64,000 bases of DNA from Vandiemenella viatica (GCA_031002005.1 CM061920.1:113760095-113824094); one strand, 5' to 3'. Counted from the stretch's first letter, positions 1-12,060 are shown. Numbers and translations: made by a program. The notes: generated from the sequence alone by a model not told the origin.

Positions 1-1
1 T

Positions 2-827
2 ACTAAAGGAAACGCCATGGTTCTACATGAAATCAGAAAGGTGGCTGAGGAATTGAGATCAGATATTATTTGTCTACAAGAACCGTACTCCTGGCAAAGC
101 AAAATCCCGCACATGCCTGTAACATCACGAATAATCACAGAGGGGCAATAACCCAATGGCAAGCAATAATCGTTTTAAATAAACAGATAACAGTTACAAA
201 AATTACGCAGTTATGTGATGAACACACAGTATGTGCTGAGATAGGAGCAGCATGGGGAGCTTCATAATGGTAAGCATGTATTTCCAGTACAGTGACGAGA
301 TCTTCCCAATACTTAGATAGAATACGGCAGATAGATGCAGCTCTGGGAAATTATCCACTAGTTATTGCAGCGGACGTCAATGCAAAGTCTGCTCTTTTGG
401 CAAAGCAAGAAGACTGACAGGAGAGGGCAACTTCTAGAAGAACTGTTAAGCGAATTGGGTCTAGAGGTTAGAAACCAAGCACATATCCTCCTACTTTCTG
501 TAACAGTGTTGGCGCAAGAACAAATATCGACGTAACAATTACAAACATTCATGCGGGGAATTTGCTTTGGGTTGGAGAGTGCTTGACAACATGACAACAA
601 GTGATCACAATTTGATTGTCTTTGAACTGGGCAAGATGCAGACAGAAGAAAACAGTGGCAACAGAAACATTAAAACAGTATATAACATCAAGAAAGCTGC
701 ATGGGGAAAATTAAAGGAATGTGTTTCATTCCACCCGGATTTGCCAGAAAACCACTTCGATGTAGACAAAGCCGCAAGAGATCTGACAACTGCAATACAA
801 AGTGCCATGAAACGGCGATACCACTAA
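2..827 (+). pseudogene. R1-type AP endonuclease domain, frameshifted
   Basis: The domain nicks target DNA to prime reverse transcription. Frame 2 opens with a CLQEPYS block, the conserved glutamate motif of LINE endonucleases. After a stop near 150 the homology moves to another frame (block ending DEHTVCAEI), then to LVIAADVNAKS near 360 (equivalent of the GDFNAKS motif) and SDHNLIVFEL near 600 (the C-terminal SDH motif). At least three frame changes mean no functional protein. The true N-terminus lies left of the window. Confidence 0.8.
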
Positions 828-1263
828 AAAAGATAGTAGATCCACTGACAAAATATGGACAGGAAAAACTTAAAAAACTACGACTAAACGATGAGAGAGC
901 TAGGAGAATGTATCAACAAAGCATGGTGGCAGCAGATAGAAGTTTCCTTCCTTGAATACTACAGGCAGAAGAGGCAGATTTTCAAAGACGCGATGAGAGA
1001 GACAAAACAAAAATTGCTGGGAAGTCTTTGTGAGGGAAAACCTCATGAACAATCCATGGGGTATTCCTTACAAAATAGCTGCAGGTAAAATCAGGCCTCC
1101 CACAATATTATCCACAGTAAAAAGAACAGATGGACGATTAACCACGAATTGGAGAGACTCAGCGGAGGAGTTATTAAAAGTTTTGCTTCCTGATGACAAC
1201 CCGGAAGAAGAAACAGTAGAACAAGCTACACTACGAAGGAACATGTGGCAAGCCCTGCTGGAG

Positions 1264-3133
1264 TCAAGAGGAAGGAAATAATATTACACCCGAAGAAGTA
1301 ATAACTGCGATAAACAAAATGAAAAAAGGAAAGGCTCCCGGTCCAGATGGAATTCCAGCCGAGGTCCTGCAGGAGTTAATCATAAAATTAACCCCCGTCC
1401 TATGCAGGCTCCTGAAACGAATGTCTATATCAGGGTAGAGTTCCGGGAATATGGAAGAAAAGCGAGGTGGTAATTCTGAAGAAAGGAGACGACAAGGATC
1501 CCCTACAACCGAAATCATACCGGCCGATTTGTTTATTGAATGTGCTTGGCAAAGTTCAAGAGAAGATTCTATGCAAAAAAATTACAAAGCCACCGGGAGG
1601 TTCAGGGAATGAATCCTAGTCAATATGGATTTAGAACCGGGAAGTCGACAGAGGATGCCATAAATCGGTCGATGGAAATAATTTGTAGCAGTACAAAAAA
1701 CTACGTAGTAGGCTTATTTATTGATATTTCGGGAGCCCTTCGACAATTTATGGTGGCCCGCTCTGTTTGAACGGCTGAGGGAGATTGGTTGTCCAAGAAG
1801 ATTATTTTACACCTTCAGGGACTATTGCAGATTTAGAACTGCTTCCTTGAGATGCCAGAACTCGTTCATCACGAAGATACTTACTAAAGGATGCCCGCAA
1901 GGTTCCGTTTGCGGTCCCATATTCTGGGATATAGGGATGGAACCAGTGATTGAACTATTACAAAGAATACCTGAACTTCTAGGTCTAATAGCTTTTGCTG
2001 ATGACATTTTACTACTCGTGGAAGGAGCAACAAGAGCAGAAATTGAGTACAATAGTAATATAGTACTTAACTGCCTTAGCCAATGGTGCAGTAAAGTCAA
2101 ACTGAGTTTAGCACCACATAAAACAACATTTATGTTGCTCAAGGGCAAGCTGACTCGAAAACCAACTATAAGAATCGACGGTAAATCAATTCGTAGAAAC
2201 CCAGTGTGCAGGTACTTAGGCATTCAATTGGATGAACGTTTAAACTTCGAATCCCACTTAGAGATGACAATAGCAAGAGCAGTGGCGGTCATGAATAAAA
2301 TCATTAATATTGGCCAACGAAAATTTACTGTTCCAGTCCAAACAATAAGACTATACCATGACGCAATTTTATCCTCTTTAGTGGGCTACTCAGCAAGTGT
2401 GTGGGCAAAGCATCTAAGAAAAGTAAAACTAAAACAGCGAGTCAGACGTGTCCAACGAGGAATACTTTTAAGATTGACAGGAGCGTACAGAACCGTGGCA
2501 ACAAATTCATTAACCGTTGCCATTGGTGTATGGCCACTGGACCTTGAAGTAAGGAAACGGGGTGCCATATACTGGCTCAGAAAAGGGAAACAAGATAAGG
2601 TAGCAGAAATTGTAGGCAGCGAAGTAACATCGGAGACGCACATTCGGAAGCTTCTATTGGCGGAATGGCAACAAGAATGGAACAACAGTGAAACAGGTCG
2701 AAGAGCATACGATATGTTCCCATCCGTAGAGGAGAGGCTAAAGTTGAAGTACCTTCAACCCTCTCCCGGATTGGTACACTACATTACAGGTCACGGGCCA
2801 TACAATAGCTGGCTCCGAAGTCGAAATATTGTGGACTCGGACAGGTGCGAATGTGGTGAAGAGAGTACGCCGGAGCACGTGGTATGGGAGTGTGAAATAA
2901 CAGCCAGTTTGAGAGAACACCAACAAGCTCGGCTGCAAGGTAGGAGCATATTTGACATTCTGCGCGACGAAAGTTTGTGGCATTTGCTGGACGAGGCAGC
3001 TGATCTAGCCTCAAAATTTTGGAAGGAGAAATTTATAAAAAGGAAAAATGCCGAGCGAAATCAAAGGCCACAGATAGCAGAAGAGGAGAACCCAATTACA
3101 CCTGGATTGACGGAAGATATCCCACGACAATGA
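1264..3133 (+). pseudogene. R1-type reverse transcriptase with C-terminal zinc knuckle
   Basis: RT begins around 1335 with APGPDGIPAEVLQ and continues through QYGFRTGKSTEDAIN (about 1620) and LFIDISGA (1710). A frameshift near 1735 moves it into the long open frame 1721-3133 (470 residues). That frame carries GCPQGSVCGP, the catalytic AFADDILLL block, and a Cys-rich block CECGEESTPEHVVWEC near 2850 of the R1/Jockey C-terminal type. Polymerase residues are intact in the long frame, but upstream frameshifts disconnect it from the endonuclease. The start at 1721 is only where the frame opens, not a natural start. Confidence 0.85.
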
Positions 3134-3349
3134 GCAGCATCAATCGTCGGAGGAACCTCAGTGTGCTCCAGAGAGGCCGTCTTCTGAGCGACAACTGGGG
3201 CCGTCTTGGTATTCCAGGAGGTCAACTCTTGATGGCCTGGGCGGCTGACTTTGCTGCCGGTTCCAGGGGACTCTGCCTTTGGAGCGCACACAACACCAAG
3301 AAAAATGAACAATAGTGGACCGAAGTGCGGCTGTGACAATTGGTGGTGG

Positions 3350-3450
3350 TAATAGTAGAATTAGTAGTATTAGTAATGGTTTTAGTAGTAGCAGTAGTAA
3401 TGTTAGCAGTAATATTAGTGACAGTAGTAGTAGATTTAGTAGTGGTGTGG
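3350..3450 (+). repeat. Degenerate AGT/TAG trinucleotide tract in the LINE 3' UTR
   Basis: Repeated AGT/TAG units with substitutions give a serine-rich reading in one frame, which I do not regard as coding. A short TA repeat follows at about 3542-3560. Both lie between the last knuckle and the A-rich tail of the R1-like element. Confidence 0.7.
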
Positions 3451-3670
3451 TACCCATTCTGTTTAATAACAGTAGATGTAGTAGTTATTGGAAATTGAAT
3501 CAAAATTTTCTTTCATTCATTGTTTATTTGTTAATATGTTTTATATATATATATATATAAGATACAAACATATGTAAATGTAAATGAGTGGAAATAAGGG
3601 CCCAGATTAGATACTAGGTGCTGGGCTAAGTTGCATATGGAAAATAAATAAAATAAAATAAAAAATAAAA

Positions 3671-4332
3671 ATGTTATTACCTTGAAAGCATTCAAATCTT
3701 AACAGAATTAAAAAAAAAAAACTAAACTATTACAAACACTTTTATGTTTGATGTTCTACAATCAAGCGGTAATATTTTATTGTGCTGTATACTTTACCTT
3801 CATGGTAGATAGTTTATTTGTACTTTTTTTATGTTCACAGACTCCAGACTAATGGGGACTGTGAGTGCCACCTTTACGACATCACATGTCGTGCATCGAA
3901 AAAACATGTATGAATATATATTTTTTTAAAGATCAATGACTTTGGTTAGGTCTAGATTATGAGGTGCAGCCTAAGACCTTGGGTATTTTTTGTTCTCATA
4001 TGTCATAATTAATTGAGCCACTTCAAATTTACAAGGTGTTATATTAATCAAATGAAAAATGTGACGATGTGAAAGGACTTGAGAGATTGCCTTATTTTCA
4101 TCAGTTATTAGTTTGTTCATTTGTTTTTTAATGAGAGATTCGTGTATATTTATGATAATTGAAGTTTGTTAATGTTTTGTAAAATTTGTATCAGCAAAAA
4201 ACTTGTATAATATTATGAAATAACCTCGATACTAATAATGACATTAGGAAAATTTTTCCTCATTTCTGGTCATTTCGAATTGACAAAAAAAAAAGAGGAG
4301 TATTTTTGGAGGGGTTGTAACATAGCAATCCC
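3671..4332. other. AT-rich sequence, nothing recognised
   Basis: It starts right after the A-rich LINE tail. There are A/T homopolymers but no open frame with recognisable protein and no terminal repeats. Confidence 0.5.
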
Positions 4333-4450
4333 TTAAAATAAATAAAATTACACATTTAGATCGATAAAGGCTGTAATAATCGGAAAATTAGTTTATGGAA
4401 TTAGTAAAAAGAATAGCAGGTCTAATAGAGATTATTTGCTTTCATTAATA
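4333..4450 (+). repeat. Fragment of a dispersed repeat shared with 59735-59860
   Basis: The stretch reading aaataaaattacacattt through ctaatagagattatttgct aligns in the same orientation with 59735-59860, with roughly 80% identity judged by eye. The second copy lies just upstream of a LINE ORF1-like frame, so this may be a scrap of the same LINE 5' region. Similarity stops shortly after 4450. Confidence 0.5.
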
Positions 4451-6115
4451 TGTCGGGGGGAAAAAAAGTGAAGGGATTGTTGGTAGAGATGACGAGCGAG
4501 TAAAACTTATGATAATCGAGCAGAGGATTAAGAAGTTTTGGAATAATAGTTGTAGAGAGAAAATTTGATAGATATTGCTTAGAAAGGGAACCTGCTAATC
4601 TTTTGGTACGAATTTTGTTCAAGTATATTCTACACATGGTCAAAAGTTGTTATTTTTATAAGAGGAACTTTGAACAGAACAAACAAAAAGGAAATAAATG
4701 GCAAAACATACAATGTTAATTCTTGTATAAAATCTTTTATTCACATTACAGTAAACCTCACATTGTAATTTGATAGAGTATTGTAATAGCTTGTATCCGT
4801 CTCTTAATATACCTATTCTTTTCACAAGATAAATAAGCCTTTCGAAATACTCCAAAATACATTTACCAATTTATACTTAAATCTACACCTTACATATATC
4901 TATCCATTCTTGGTTTATTCCTACTTAATATTAAATCTTTGACGATCCCTACACCATTCCCTTCTATCTAGTATCATTGTATTACATATAAAACACAAGT
5001 ACTAAATTTTTTTAACAATATTAAGATAATGAATTTGGAAAACAAGCATGCTGTAATGAAGTTCTTTAGACAAAAGAAGGCGTCTATAATTTCATCTGAT
5101 TTGTATAGGACTTGGTCTCTTAAGATTATGCATGACTATTAATGAAGAAGCAATCCTGGAGACTCAAGGAAATTGATAACCGTACAGCTTGGAAATAACA
5201 GATCTGACAATTACTACAATGAAGTGTTTACTTACTAGTATTTATGCATGGGAGCAAGAAACCCTGTTCAGTGGAATTATCTCTAATAGGGTGTGTGAAA
5301 AAAGGAAATCAATTAACGTTACATGATTAAGGATATCATTTTTTGAGTGCAAAGAGGATATTAAATCACTAATTTCTGGCTTGAGTGGCAGTTTAACTGG
5401 AAATGAGCCATAATGTAATAATTGTAGATTCTGTTCAAACAATGGTGTTTCCAACCATATTTATCACATGCTTAATATCATCTTCAGTCTCAGATAGTGA
5501 GACCAAAAGAATTTTGAACTTTCGCTACTTCTGGTCTTTGTTGTTGTCATCTCTTTATGTGAAGGTGGTGATTGATGTTGTTAGATGTTTTCACTGAAGT
5601 AGATTTTCCTTTAAAAAGCAAGCAAACAAATAAATATGCATAGGGTAATTCAGCTGCTGAGTGACAGAGTTTTGATTTGTCACAGATTTTGTTTCTGTCA
5701 TGGCTGAATCTGTAGTTTAAAGTAGATTCTGAACCAAACAATTTATAAATATTTGATCTACAGATTGAAAACTGGACCTTAAACTCTACAGACAAGCTCC
5801 TTAACTTATAGGCTATCACACCTCTCTAATATTCTACCTATTATGAAATATAATTTTGACATATCTCAGGTTGAAGTTTTTAGAAATGGAAAAGGTGTTG
5901 TGGGTTTAGTTGTAACTAGTAACTAGAACTTACAACAATTCTAAAAATCTTAAGTCCAGTTCCGAAAAAAAAAAAAAATTAAAATACAAAACTTTACAAA
6001 ATCAGCAACAAGAGTAGAAAGAAATATGACGAGGTGATGATTTAAAAAAAGGTGTCAAATTTAGATTTTTAATAATAGGGGGGAGGAAGGGAGTAACATC
6101 TATATACATAAACAA
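4451..6115. other. AT-rich sequence without recognised genes
   Basis: Short open frames exist on both strands (the longest near 5547-5819, minus) but none resembles a known family. The base composition is that of neighbouring non-coding DNA. Old unrecognisable repeats are likely. Confidence 0.4.
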
Positions 6116-6300
6116 GCTGATACCCGCGACTTCGTATGCATGGATTAGGAATTTCATTGCCAGAATTGAATTTAGAAAGCTGTTGGTAATGTAATGTAAC
6201 AACATCGAGTCAGCATAATATGACAGGAAAGTCATCACTATATCATTTTATCGTTGAACCTGTCTCATGAAAAGAATCAATTTCCAACATATTTAAAAAC
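6116..6300 (+). repeat. 5' end of a dispersed repeat (agctgatacccgcgacttcg type)
   Basis: This starts with agctgatacccgcgacttcg and continues through ccagaattga and gacaggaaagtcatcact to tttccaacatattt. It closely matches 37949-38140. Repeats opening with a tacccgcgacttcg-like block are widespread in arthropod genomes. Only the 5' part is present here. The class is unknown to me. Confidence 0.65.
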
Positions 6301-7259
6301 AGAAAAACAAATGAAGGTGCGGGGATGTGGAGGCATTTACTAAAGGCAGCTTTATTTCAGCTTGAGCTCTTCTTCTTTCTTCAGCATGAGCATCTGATTC
6401 TTGGGTTCTAATACCTTTAGCTGCTCATGCTCCGCTAGAGTTTACGCCCGCAAGGTAAGTAAAAAAAGAAGGCAAAATAAACTGGTGCCAGAAACATTTA
6501 AGCAGGAACAAAGTAATAGTACAGAGAAAATTTACATCTATACCAGGATCCGCAACCGGTGTGTCACAACAAGGTGAAAGTTGTGCTGCGAAATATTACC
6601 CATTATAAGCTGTACTATTTTCTCTTGTCACACATTCTTAAATTACATACGGGGATAATTAAATGATGGAAATAATCACATGCTGTTATGTGTTCTGTAT
6701 CCCATTTTAACTGTGACAAATAATATAAATGTAAGACTGGAGATTTTCTTGGCGTTGTAAATGAATAAAATTTTCTTGGGTAACTCGGCTAGTTACCCGA
6801 GAAAATTTTATTCAAATAATATAAATGGTAAGCTAAGTGGCCTGGCTCGGAACCCTCCGTCCCCCTGTTCTTAAATGATAAGCAAGTAACCTTATGTACA
6901 GACTGAGACTGCAGCCTGATTTTCTAAACTGAAGAGTTTGACAAGCATCAACTGTTAATTTAATAAAGGTCTCAGATACACTAACTTTTGTTAGTGTGTT
7001 CTTGCTTACTGGATTTTATAGGAGGGCATATAGCTTTAAGTAATAACATTCGTTGACCAAAGAAAAAGGAGAGGTTCTTAATAAGGCTTACAAAGTTGTT
7101 ATTACTATTAACTTTAACTGTAATGGTGCTAACATCCAGTGGCAATTCCCCTAGTCAACTAATTACCCCTTTTTATTTTATTCTTAAAAAAAAAATCTTT
7201 TATAATTGGAGTATTAAATTTCTCACCCATTTAATTTTCCAATTTATAAATTTTAATTT
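6301..7259. other. Non-coding sequence between repeats
   Basis: No recognisable protein. The only structure I see is the inverted repeat at 6763-6813, reported separately. Confidence 0.4.
6763..6813. repeat. Near-perfect hairpin, 23-bp arms and 5-base loop
   Basis: Arms 6763-6785 and 6791-6813 pair at 22 of 23 positions around the loop cggct. The arms read gaataaaattttcttgggta and its complement. No T tract or gene adjoins it, so it is not a terminator. It could be a collapsed transposon end or a replication-generated palindrome. Confidence 0.8.
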
Positions 7260-8095
7260 ATAATTTTAAATTATTCATCACTTCACTTGGTAATTTGTTC
7301 AAATCATTCACACCAAGACCAACAAAAGTAAACTTTTCGCACTCCCTTATTCATGTAATTTGCCAGCTGTAGTTTTAGTCGCCTTTCCCCTTCCATGCAC
7401 TATTCCTAATTCTTTGATAAATATCCCTCCAAGCCCCATCCCCAACATATACCCTGTAAATTCCCAGCACTCTCTTCACCCTCCTCCTTTCCTCCAATGA
7501 TTCCCAATCCAGCTCCTCTATCACATCAGTTACTGACTGTGTCCTGCAATAACTTCCACAAACAAATCTAGCTGATGTTCTTTGCACACCCTACAACTTC
7601 TGTAATTGATAACCAAAATGTGGGTCCCAAACTACCCCACCATATTCAAGCAATGGTCTGAACAAAGATTTGAAACCTAATTCCCTAAATTCTCTGGTAC
7701 ATCTTCTCACCACCCTCTCCAGTAAATGAAGGATTTTGTAACCTTTTCCTACCACCTGCCAAATGTGCTCTGCCCAGTTGAGTTTGTTATCAAATGTTAT
7801 GCCAAGATATGTACACTTCAAGCCTACAACAACCAATTCTGAACCCACCCTATAATCATAATTAATCTAGAGTTTATTGTCTGTGTACTTAATAAGCTGA
7901 CTCTCCTTGCCATTTATCTTCACACCATGCTGACCCATCCATTTAGATATTCTATCCAGGTCACCCTGAAGCTGTTGACAGTCTTTACCCATTTCGATCC
8001 TATTGTCTACAGTTATATCATCCGCAAAAAACCTAATTTCTGACCATAAGCCATTAGCACAGCAATGGCCTCAATACACTAACTGTGGCACTCCC
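7260..8095 (-). pseudogene. CR1-type LINE copy A, 3' half of RT ORF
   Basis: Read on the minus strand, it runs from the GVPQG equivalent (8095) through SEIRFFADDI (around 8020; FADD catalytic block), LKCTYLGITFDNKLNWAEHI, LLEYGGVVWDP and SARFVCGSYC, to the C-terminal LNKLPSEVMNN block near 7310. It matches copy C at 21600-22480 block by block, with stops and frameshifts. Its upstream continuation lies beyond two later insertions, at 9601-9822. Confidence 0.85.
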
Positions 8096-8300
8096 AGGGC
8101 CGCATTTAAACATAAGCTACCTAGGCTGTAGCCTAGGGGCCTGCACCACAAAGGGGAACCTGTACCACAAGGAGGGGGTTGTCCATAAATGTTTATGCCA
8201 CTGCTGCACCACGAGTATAGCGTACGGGCCCACAAAGCCTAAATGCGACCCAGGGTACTTCCATATTTACTTCCACTTTCCACATTCTTTTGATAATGTA
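8096..8300 (+). mobile_element. Possible hAT-type end fragment
   Basis: CR1 homology stops at 8095 and a sequence beginning cagggccgcatttaaacat follows. It contains the palindrome cctaggctgtagcctagg and runs to the TA beside the next transposon. A CAGGG start and the cctagg palindrome recall hAT/ZBED-type ends. No second terminal repeat or target duplication is visible, so the assignment is weak. Confidence 0.35.
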
Positions 8301-9600
8301 CAGGGTTAGTCAGAATGATTGCAGCGATTTCATGATTTTTCTTTTGGCTGTCCTATTATAGGTACGATGATGGGCTTTGCTGTTATATGACAAGTGGCTC
8401 TCCAAGTTTTGATTGCACTAAATGCAAGCTTCCCGCGGTGGGCGCTAGAGAGCTGAAAGTGAGAAACCGTACCTTGTTCTCGAATTTCATTCGACTCAGT
8501 CTGTGGTAAATGTTCAGCGACACTTTAGAACAAAGTTCGGCAAGGATCCCCCCCCCTCCCCATGCTAACACCATTCGGCGGATGTATCAACAGTTTAAAG
8601 GCACAGGATTCCTTTGTAAAGGCAAAAACCGGGTCGCCCTCCTGTGTCTGAAGAAACCGTAGAACGTGTGGGCACCAGTTATGTTCGTAGCCCACAGAAG
8701 ACTCCTTGAGCGAGCAGGGAATTAGGTATTCCACAGAAGACCGTTTGGAGAATCCTACGGAAGTGAATGTGTATGAAGACTTACAGGTTACGGTTACTAC
8801 AAGCACTGGCGCATAACAATGAAGTGCATCGTTTTCAATTCTGTGCGCAATGTCTAGAACAAGATGAAACATTCACAGAAAAGCTTGTGTTCAGTGATGA
8901 GCCACTTTTAACGTGAGTGGAAAAGTGAACAGGCACAATGTGCACATTAGGGGACCGAAAACCCCCATGCTTATGTGCAACACGTTCGTGACTCTCCCAA
9001 AGTGAACGTGTTTTGCGCGATCTCACAAAAGAAACTTTATGGGCCGTTTTTCTTTAATGAGGTGACAATCACAGGGAAAATCTATCTGCAAATGTTGCAG
9101 AATTGGCTCATGCCACTTCTGAAAGCTGACAGTGAAGATTTCATTTTCCAGCAGGACGGTGCTCCACTCCATTTTTCTCCTGTTGTCCGTAATTTCCTAA
9201 ACACCAGGATTCAAACAGATGGATTGGTCGTGCTGGGGATGCATATCGTCAGCTGATGTCATGGCCTCCTCATTCCCCTGACCTAGCCCCCTGTGACTTC
9301 TTTGTTTGGGATTTCGTAAAAGACACAGTGTTCTGCCAGACCTGCGGGTTCGCATCACCAATGAATTTGCTTTCATTGACAGAGACATCCTGCATCGGGT
9401 ATGGGAAGAACTCGATTATAGACTTGATGTGTGCAGTGTCACTGAAGGTGCACCTAATGAACATCTGTAAACACTGAAGAGAGAAAAAAAAAAAAACTTT
9501 CACTGTGTGTTTATATATCTGTGTAGTATTGTAAGTATATGTCAAATAATAAATCTGTAGTAATTTTCTGAAATCACTGCAATCATTTTGACTAGCCCTG
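8301..9600 (+). mobile_element. Tc1/mariner-superfamily transposon with matching TIRs
   Basis: The left end starts cagggttagtcagaatgatt; the right end is its inverted match with about 3 differences over 31 bases. TA dinucleotides flank both ends (8299-8300 and 9601-9602), the target duplication of this superfamily. The length is 1300 bp. It sits inside CR1-type copy A, so it inserted after that LINE. Confidence 0.9.
8507..9478 (+). pseudogene. Tc1/mariner transposase, frameshifted
   Basis: The plus-strand blocks lie in order over several frames. A FSDE-like block near 8890 carries the first catalytic Asp. NRHNVHIRGP and DSPKVNVFCAIS follow near 8930-9010, FIFQQDGAPLHF near 9145 holds the second Asp, and WPPHSPDLAPCDFF near 9260 holds the third acidic site. 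The C-terminus WEELDYRLDVCSVTEGAP ends near 9470. This is the DDE/D catalytic layout. Several frameshifts and an in-frame stop make it non-functional. Confidence 0.85.
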
Positions 9601-9822
9601 TATTGCCTATTCCAACACTTTGATTTCTGGCTTGTAGGAATTCTTCTACCCAGCAAGTAACTTATTCATCCAGTCCATTAGATTTCAGTTTATTTAAAAC
9701 TATTTTATGGTTCACTCTGTCAAATGCACTAGAAAGATATAGTGCCCCACTATCAACTTAGTCACCCAATTCATCAGAGATATATTGCATATAGATTCAC
9801 ATAAATATCTTCACCTAAAGCC
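9601..9822 (-). pseudogene. CR1-type LINE copy A, RT segment right of the insertion
   Basis: On the minus strand it encodes an RT block equivalent to LSKAFDRVNHK in copy C (the first catalytic Asp region), preceded by the QHGFRQG-like region near 9810. Together with 7260-8095 it forms one LINE copy interrupted by 8096-9600. About 25 bases of RT sequence are missing at the junction. Confidence 0.75.
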
Positions 9823-10980
9823 AGGTTAAAGAGGTTGGTAAGATGAGAACATAATAGTTAAGAGACAGCAGGGTAGTAAGAAATATTAAAACAGCTAAAC
9901 AAGGACTTAATAAAAGCTAAGAAGGTGGCAAAAGAGGGGTTTTGATGAGTACTGTCAGTGCAGTTGGACCATAGACTGAAGCATCGAGAAATTTCTATGA
10001 CTATGTTAGAAAACTGAGGGGAAGGGAAGGTGTTGAGACAATTATGGATCAGGACGGAAAAGAAGTTACTGAGGCTTTGAAAAAGGCACAGATTTTAAGT
10101 AACTGGTTTAGTGAGACCATTAAGGACAATGAATCAGAAATGGGAGGGTGTAATAAGAGAACGAGTTAATGACACAATTAGAAATGAGCAGAACATAAAA
10201 AATTGAAATTCATTCTCAGGAAATAAGAAAGCTGAAAAAACGTAAAGGGGCTGGTGTAGATAATATTACTACAGATGTCTTAAAGATAGCAGGATCTGAC
10301 ATTGTACCTTATATTGAAATATTATTTAAATTGAGTCTGGATACTTGTTACTTACCAGAGTACTACAATAGTGTGATAGTAGTACTGGTATATAAAGGAG
10401 GGGGGCGAAATAGAGTTGAAATTACAGGCTAATTAGTTTGACATGTGGTATATAAATTAATGGAGAGAATGATATGCAATCACATCAGAAACATATGTGA
10501 GGAGAGTAAGTGGTTTTCAAGTCAGCAACATGGCTTTAGACAAGGACATTCATACCAATCTCAGTTAGTAGGATATGTGCAAGATATTTCAGATGAAATG
10601 GACAAGGGAGGCCAAATTGATGGTGTTGCACTAGACCTTTCAAAGGCCTTTGACAGAATGAGCAATAAAATGATGGTAAATAAGATAAAAACTTTTGGAA
10701 TGGATGAGAAAGTGATTTGCTGGGCAGAAGATTTTTTAAAAGGTAAGAAGCAAAATGTTATGGCAGGAAATGCAATATCAAAAGAAGTGGAAGTAGGAGT
10801 GCCACAGGGCAGCATGTTGGTACCATTGCTATTCATTATTCTAATGAATGATTGTGTTGATGATTTACTATCAAAATTTAGATGTTTGCAGATGACAGAA
10901 TGCTATTTAAGAGTATCAAAACAGTAGAGGACTGTGAACAGCTACAAGGTTGCCTGAGGCAAAGTGGGGATTAGAAACCA
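9823..10980 (+). pseudogene. CR1-type LINE copy B, endonuclease-RT linker and RT
   Basis: It begins abruptly at ggttaaagaggttggtaag, which aligns with 20607 in copy C, and continues through the linker to RT. The clearest open part is 10445-10927: QHGFRQGHSYQSQLVGYVQD, LDLSKAFDRM (first catalytic Asp) and GVPQGSMLVP. The FADD equivalent reads FADDRMLF across a frameshift near 10885. It ends near 10980 without a 3' UTR. It lies head to head with copy A. Confidence 0.8.
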
Positions 10981-11089
10981 TAGACACTAAGTGAAGTGTT
11001 AATATCAAAGAGATGTAGAATTTTTGCTTCCAGTGGCAGTGGGGTAATTCAATGCAAGAATTTTGAACCTTGTCTGTACTGTCATTAGA

Positions 11090-11262
11090 AAGGACATGAG
11101 TTTAGTTTCGTGTCCAGCCGTCCAGATTTCAAATTTCTATGGTTTCCTGAAATCATTGCAGATTTTTGGCAAAGTGGTTCCTTCAGAATTTCTTCCCATT
11201 TGTTGCCACTGTTCCTTTCCTTGCTCTATCAATCTCAGTGTTGATAAATCGTAAAGACCTTA
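11090..11262 (+). repeat. Degenerate SINE-like element
   Basis: The stretch with gagtttagtttcgtgtccag, the ccgtccagatttcaaattt block, and ggcaaagtggttccttcaga resembles an orthopteran SINE body I remember. A better-kept relative may be 62841-62990. No promoter boxes are evident, so this is a truncated, diverged copy. Confidence 0.35.
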
Positions 11263-11369
11263 CAAAAAAGAAAAATCCATAACTTTGAGCCGCATTCTCA
11301 TCTTGGTCCACCACCCATTCTTTGATCCTTATATATTTTCTGTTGCCTCAGGCAGCTTCCCATTATGAA

Positions 11370-11700
11370 GAATCTCAGACCTGCAGGAAACTATGCCATC
11401 AGAGTTCTTTCCGTCAACCCCGAACATCGTCACTTTATCTGCAGATAATGGCTTTGTCTTAGTAGCCATGGATCTGGGTGACTAATTGGCTGAACCAGTT
11501 GACACCGTCACATACTGCGCCTTGACTGATGAACCAACAACATATTATACCTGAAAATGAGTCTGTAGCTTCATCTCAATTAATGTCCCTCTTCAAGATC
11601 ATGTATACCAATCCATTCCCTTTTAACCTCTGAGATCTTTCTCCCAGTATTTCAAAGGCCTTAAAATTCAGTGTTCTCTATGGTTTAACATGAATACTCA
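11370..11700 (+). pseudogene. Possible Penelope-like RT N-terminal remnant
   Basis: One frame gives a block like LSADNGFVLVAMDLGDY, which parallels the LPADKG...TV...DY motif of PLE proteins; the intact PLE at 51250-51300 reads LPADKGNSTVILTNTDY. Downstream, DTVTYCALTDEPTT recalls the next conserved block. Stops and frame changes are many, so this is a tentative call. Confidence 0.35.
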
Positions 11701-12033
11701 ACATGGTCAACCTTGATACATTAATATCGCCTATCCATCTTCAGTCATATCCCGAATAAAGACACACAGCATTTCCTCAGACATCTTGCCACTGCCCCAT
11801 TCTACTTCTTGCTGATTATATCTCTGTCACATTTGATACGTGCTGTTGCCAACAACTTCATTTATGTGGGGTGTTAATGTACTGACTTCCCTCTTAACCC
11901 TTTCCTACCGGCTATTGGAAATAAAGGGAAATTTATAATTTCAATTATATATTTGTATAAAGGTACTTGAAATTAAACACACATATTTTTTTCATTTTTT
12001 TTTTTTTTTGAACTCTAAGTGCTAATTACTAAG

Positions 12034-12060
12034 CTGGTACTTATAAGTACCGTCAGGGAC
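12034..12060. repeat. piggyBac subterminal palindrome, left copy
   Basis: This contains the perfect palindrome ggtacttataagtacc followed by gtcaggga. It recurs near 13720-13743 in the same orientation and near 13362-13384 as an inverted, slightly shortened version. Such subterminal repeats often bind transposase; function here is inferred. Confidence 0.7.

Larger units (their letters stand above)
1..3670 (+). mobile_element. R1-clade non-LTR retrotransposon, 5'-truncated by the window edge
   Basis: Order on the plus strand: AP-type endonuclease, reverse transcriptase, a C-terminal Cys-His knuckle, a 3' UTR, and an A-rich tail of AAATAAAATA type ending near 3670. RT wording such as FDNLWWPALFERLR and GCPQGSVCGP is typical of the R1 clade of arthropod LINEs. 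The coding part has several frameshifts, so this copy is dead. R1-clade members may be rDNA-specific or dispersed; nothing rDNA-like flanks this copy. Clade is inferred from remembered family signatures. Confidence 0.85.

Noticed and set aside
1822..2223. 133-residue minus-strand ORF
   Set aside because: Antisense of the R1-type RT long frame.
3315..3560. Serine-rich 81-residue ORF
   Set aside because: It is a translation of the degenerate AGT/TAG tract in the LINE 3' UTR, not a gene.
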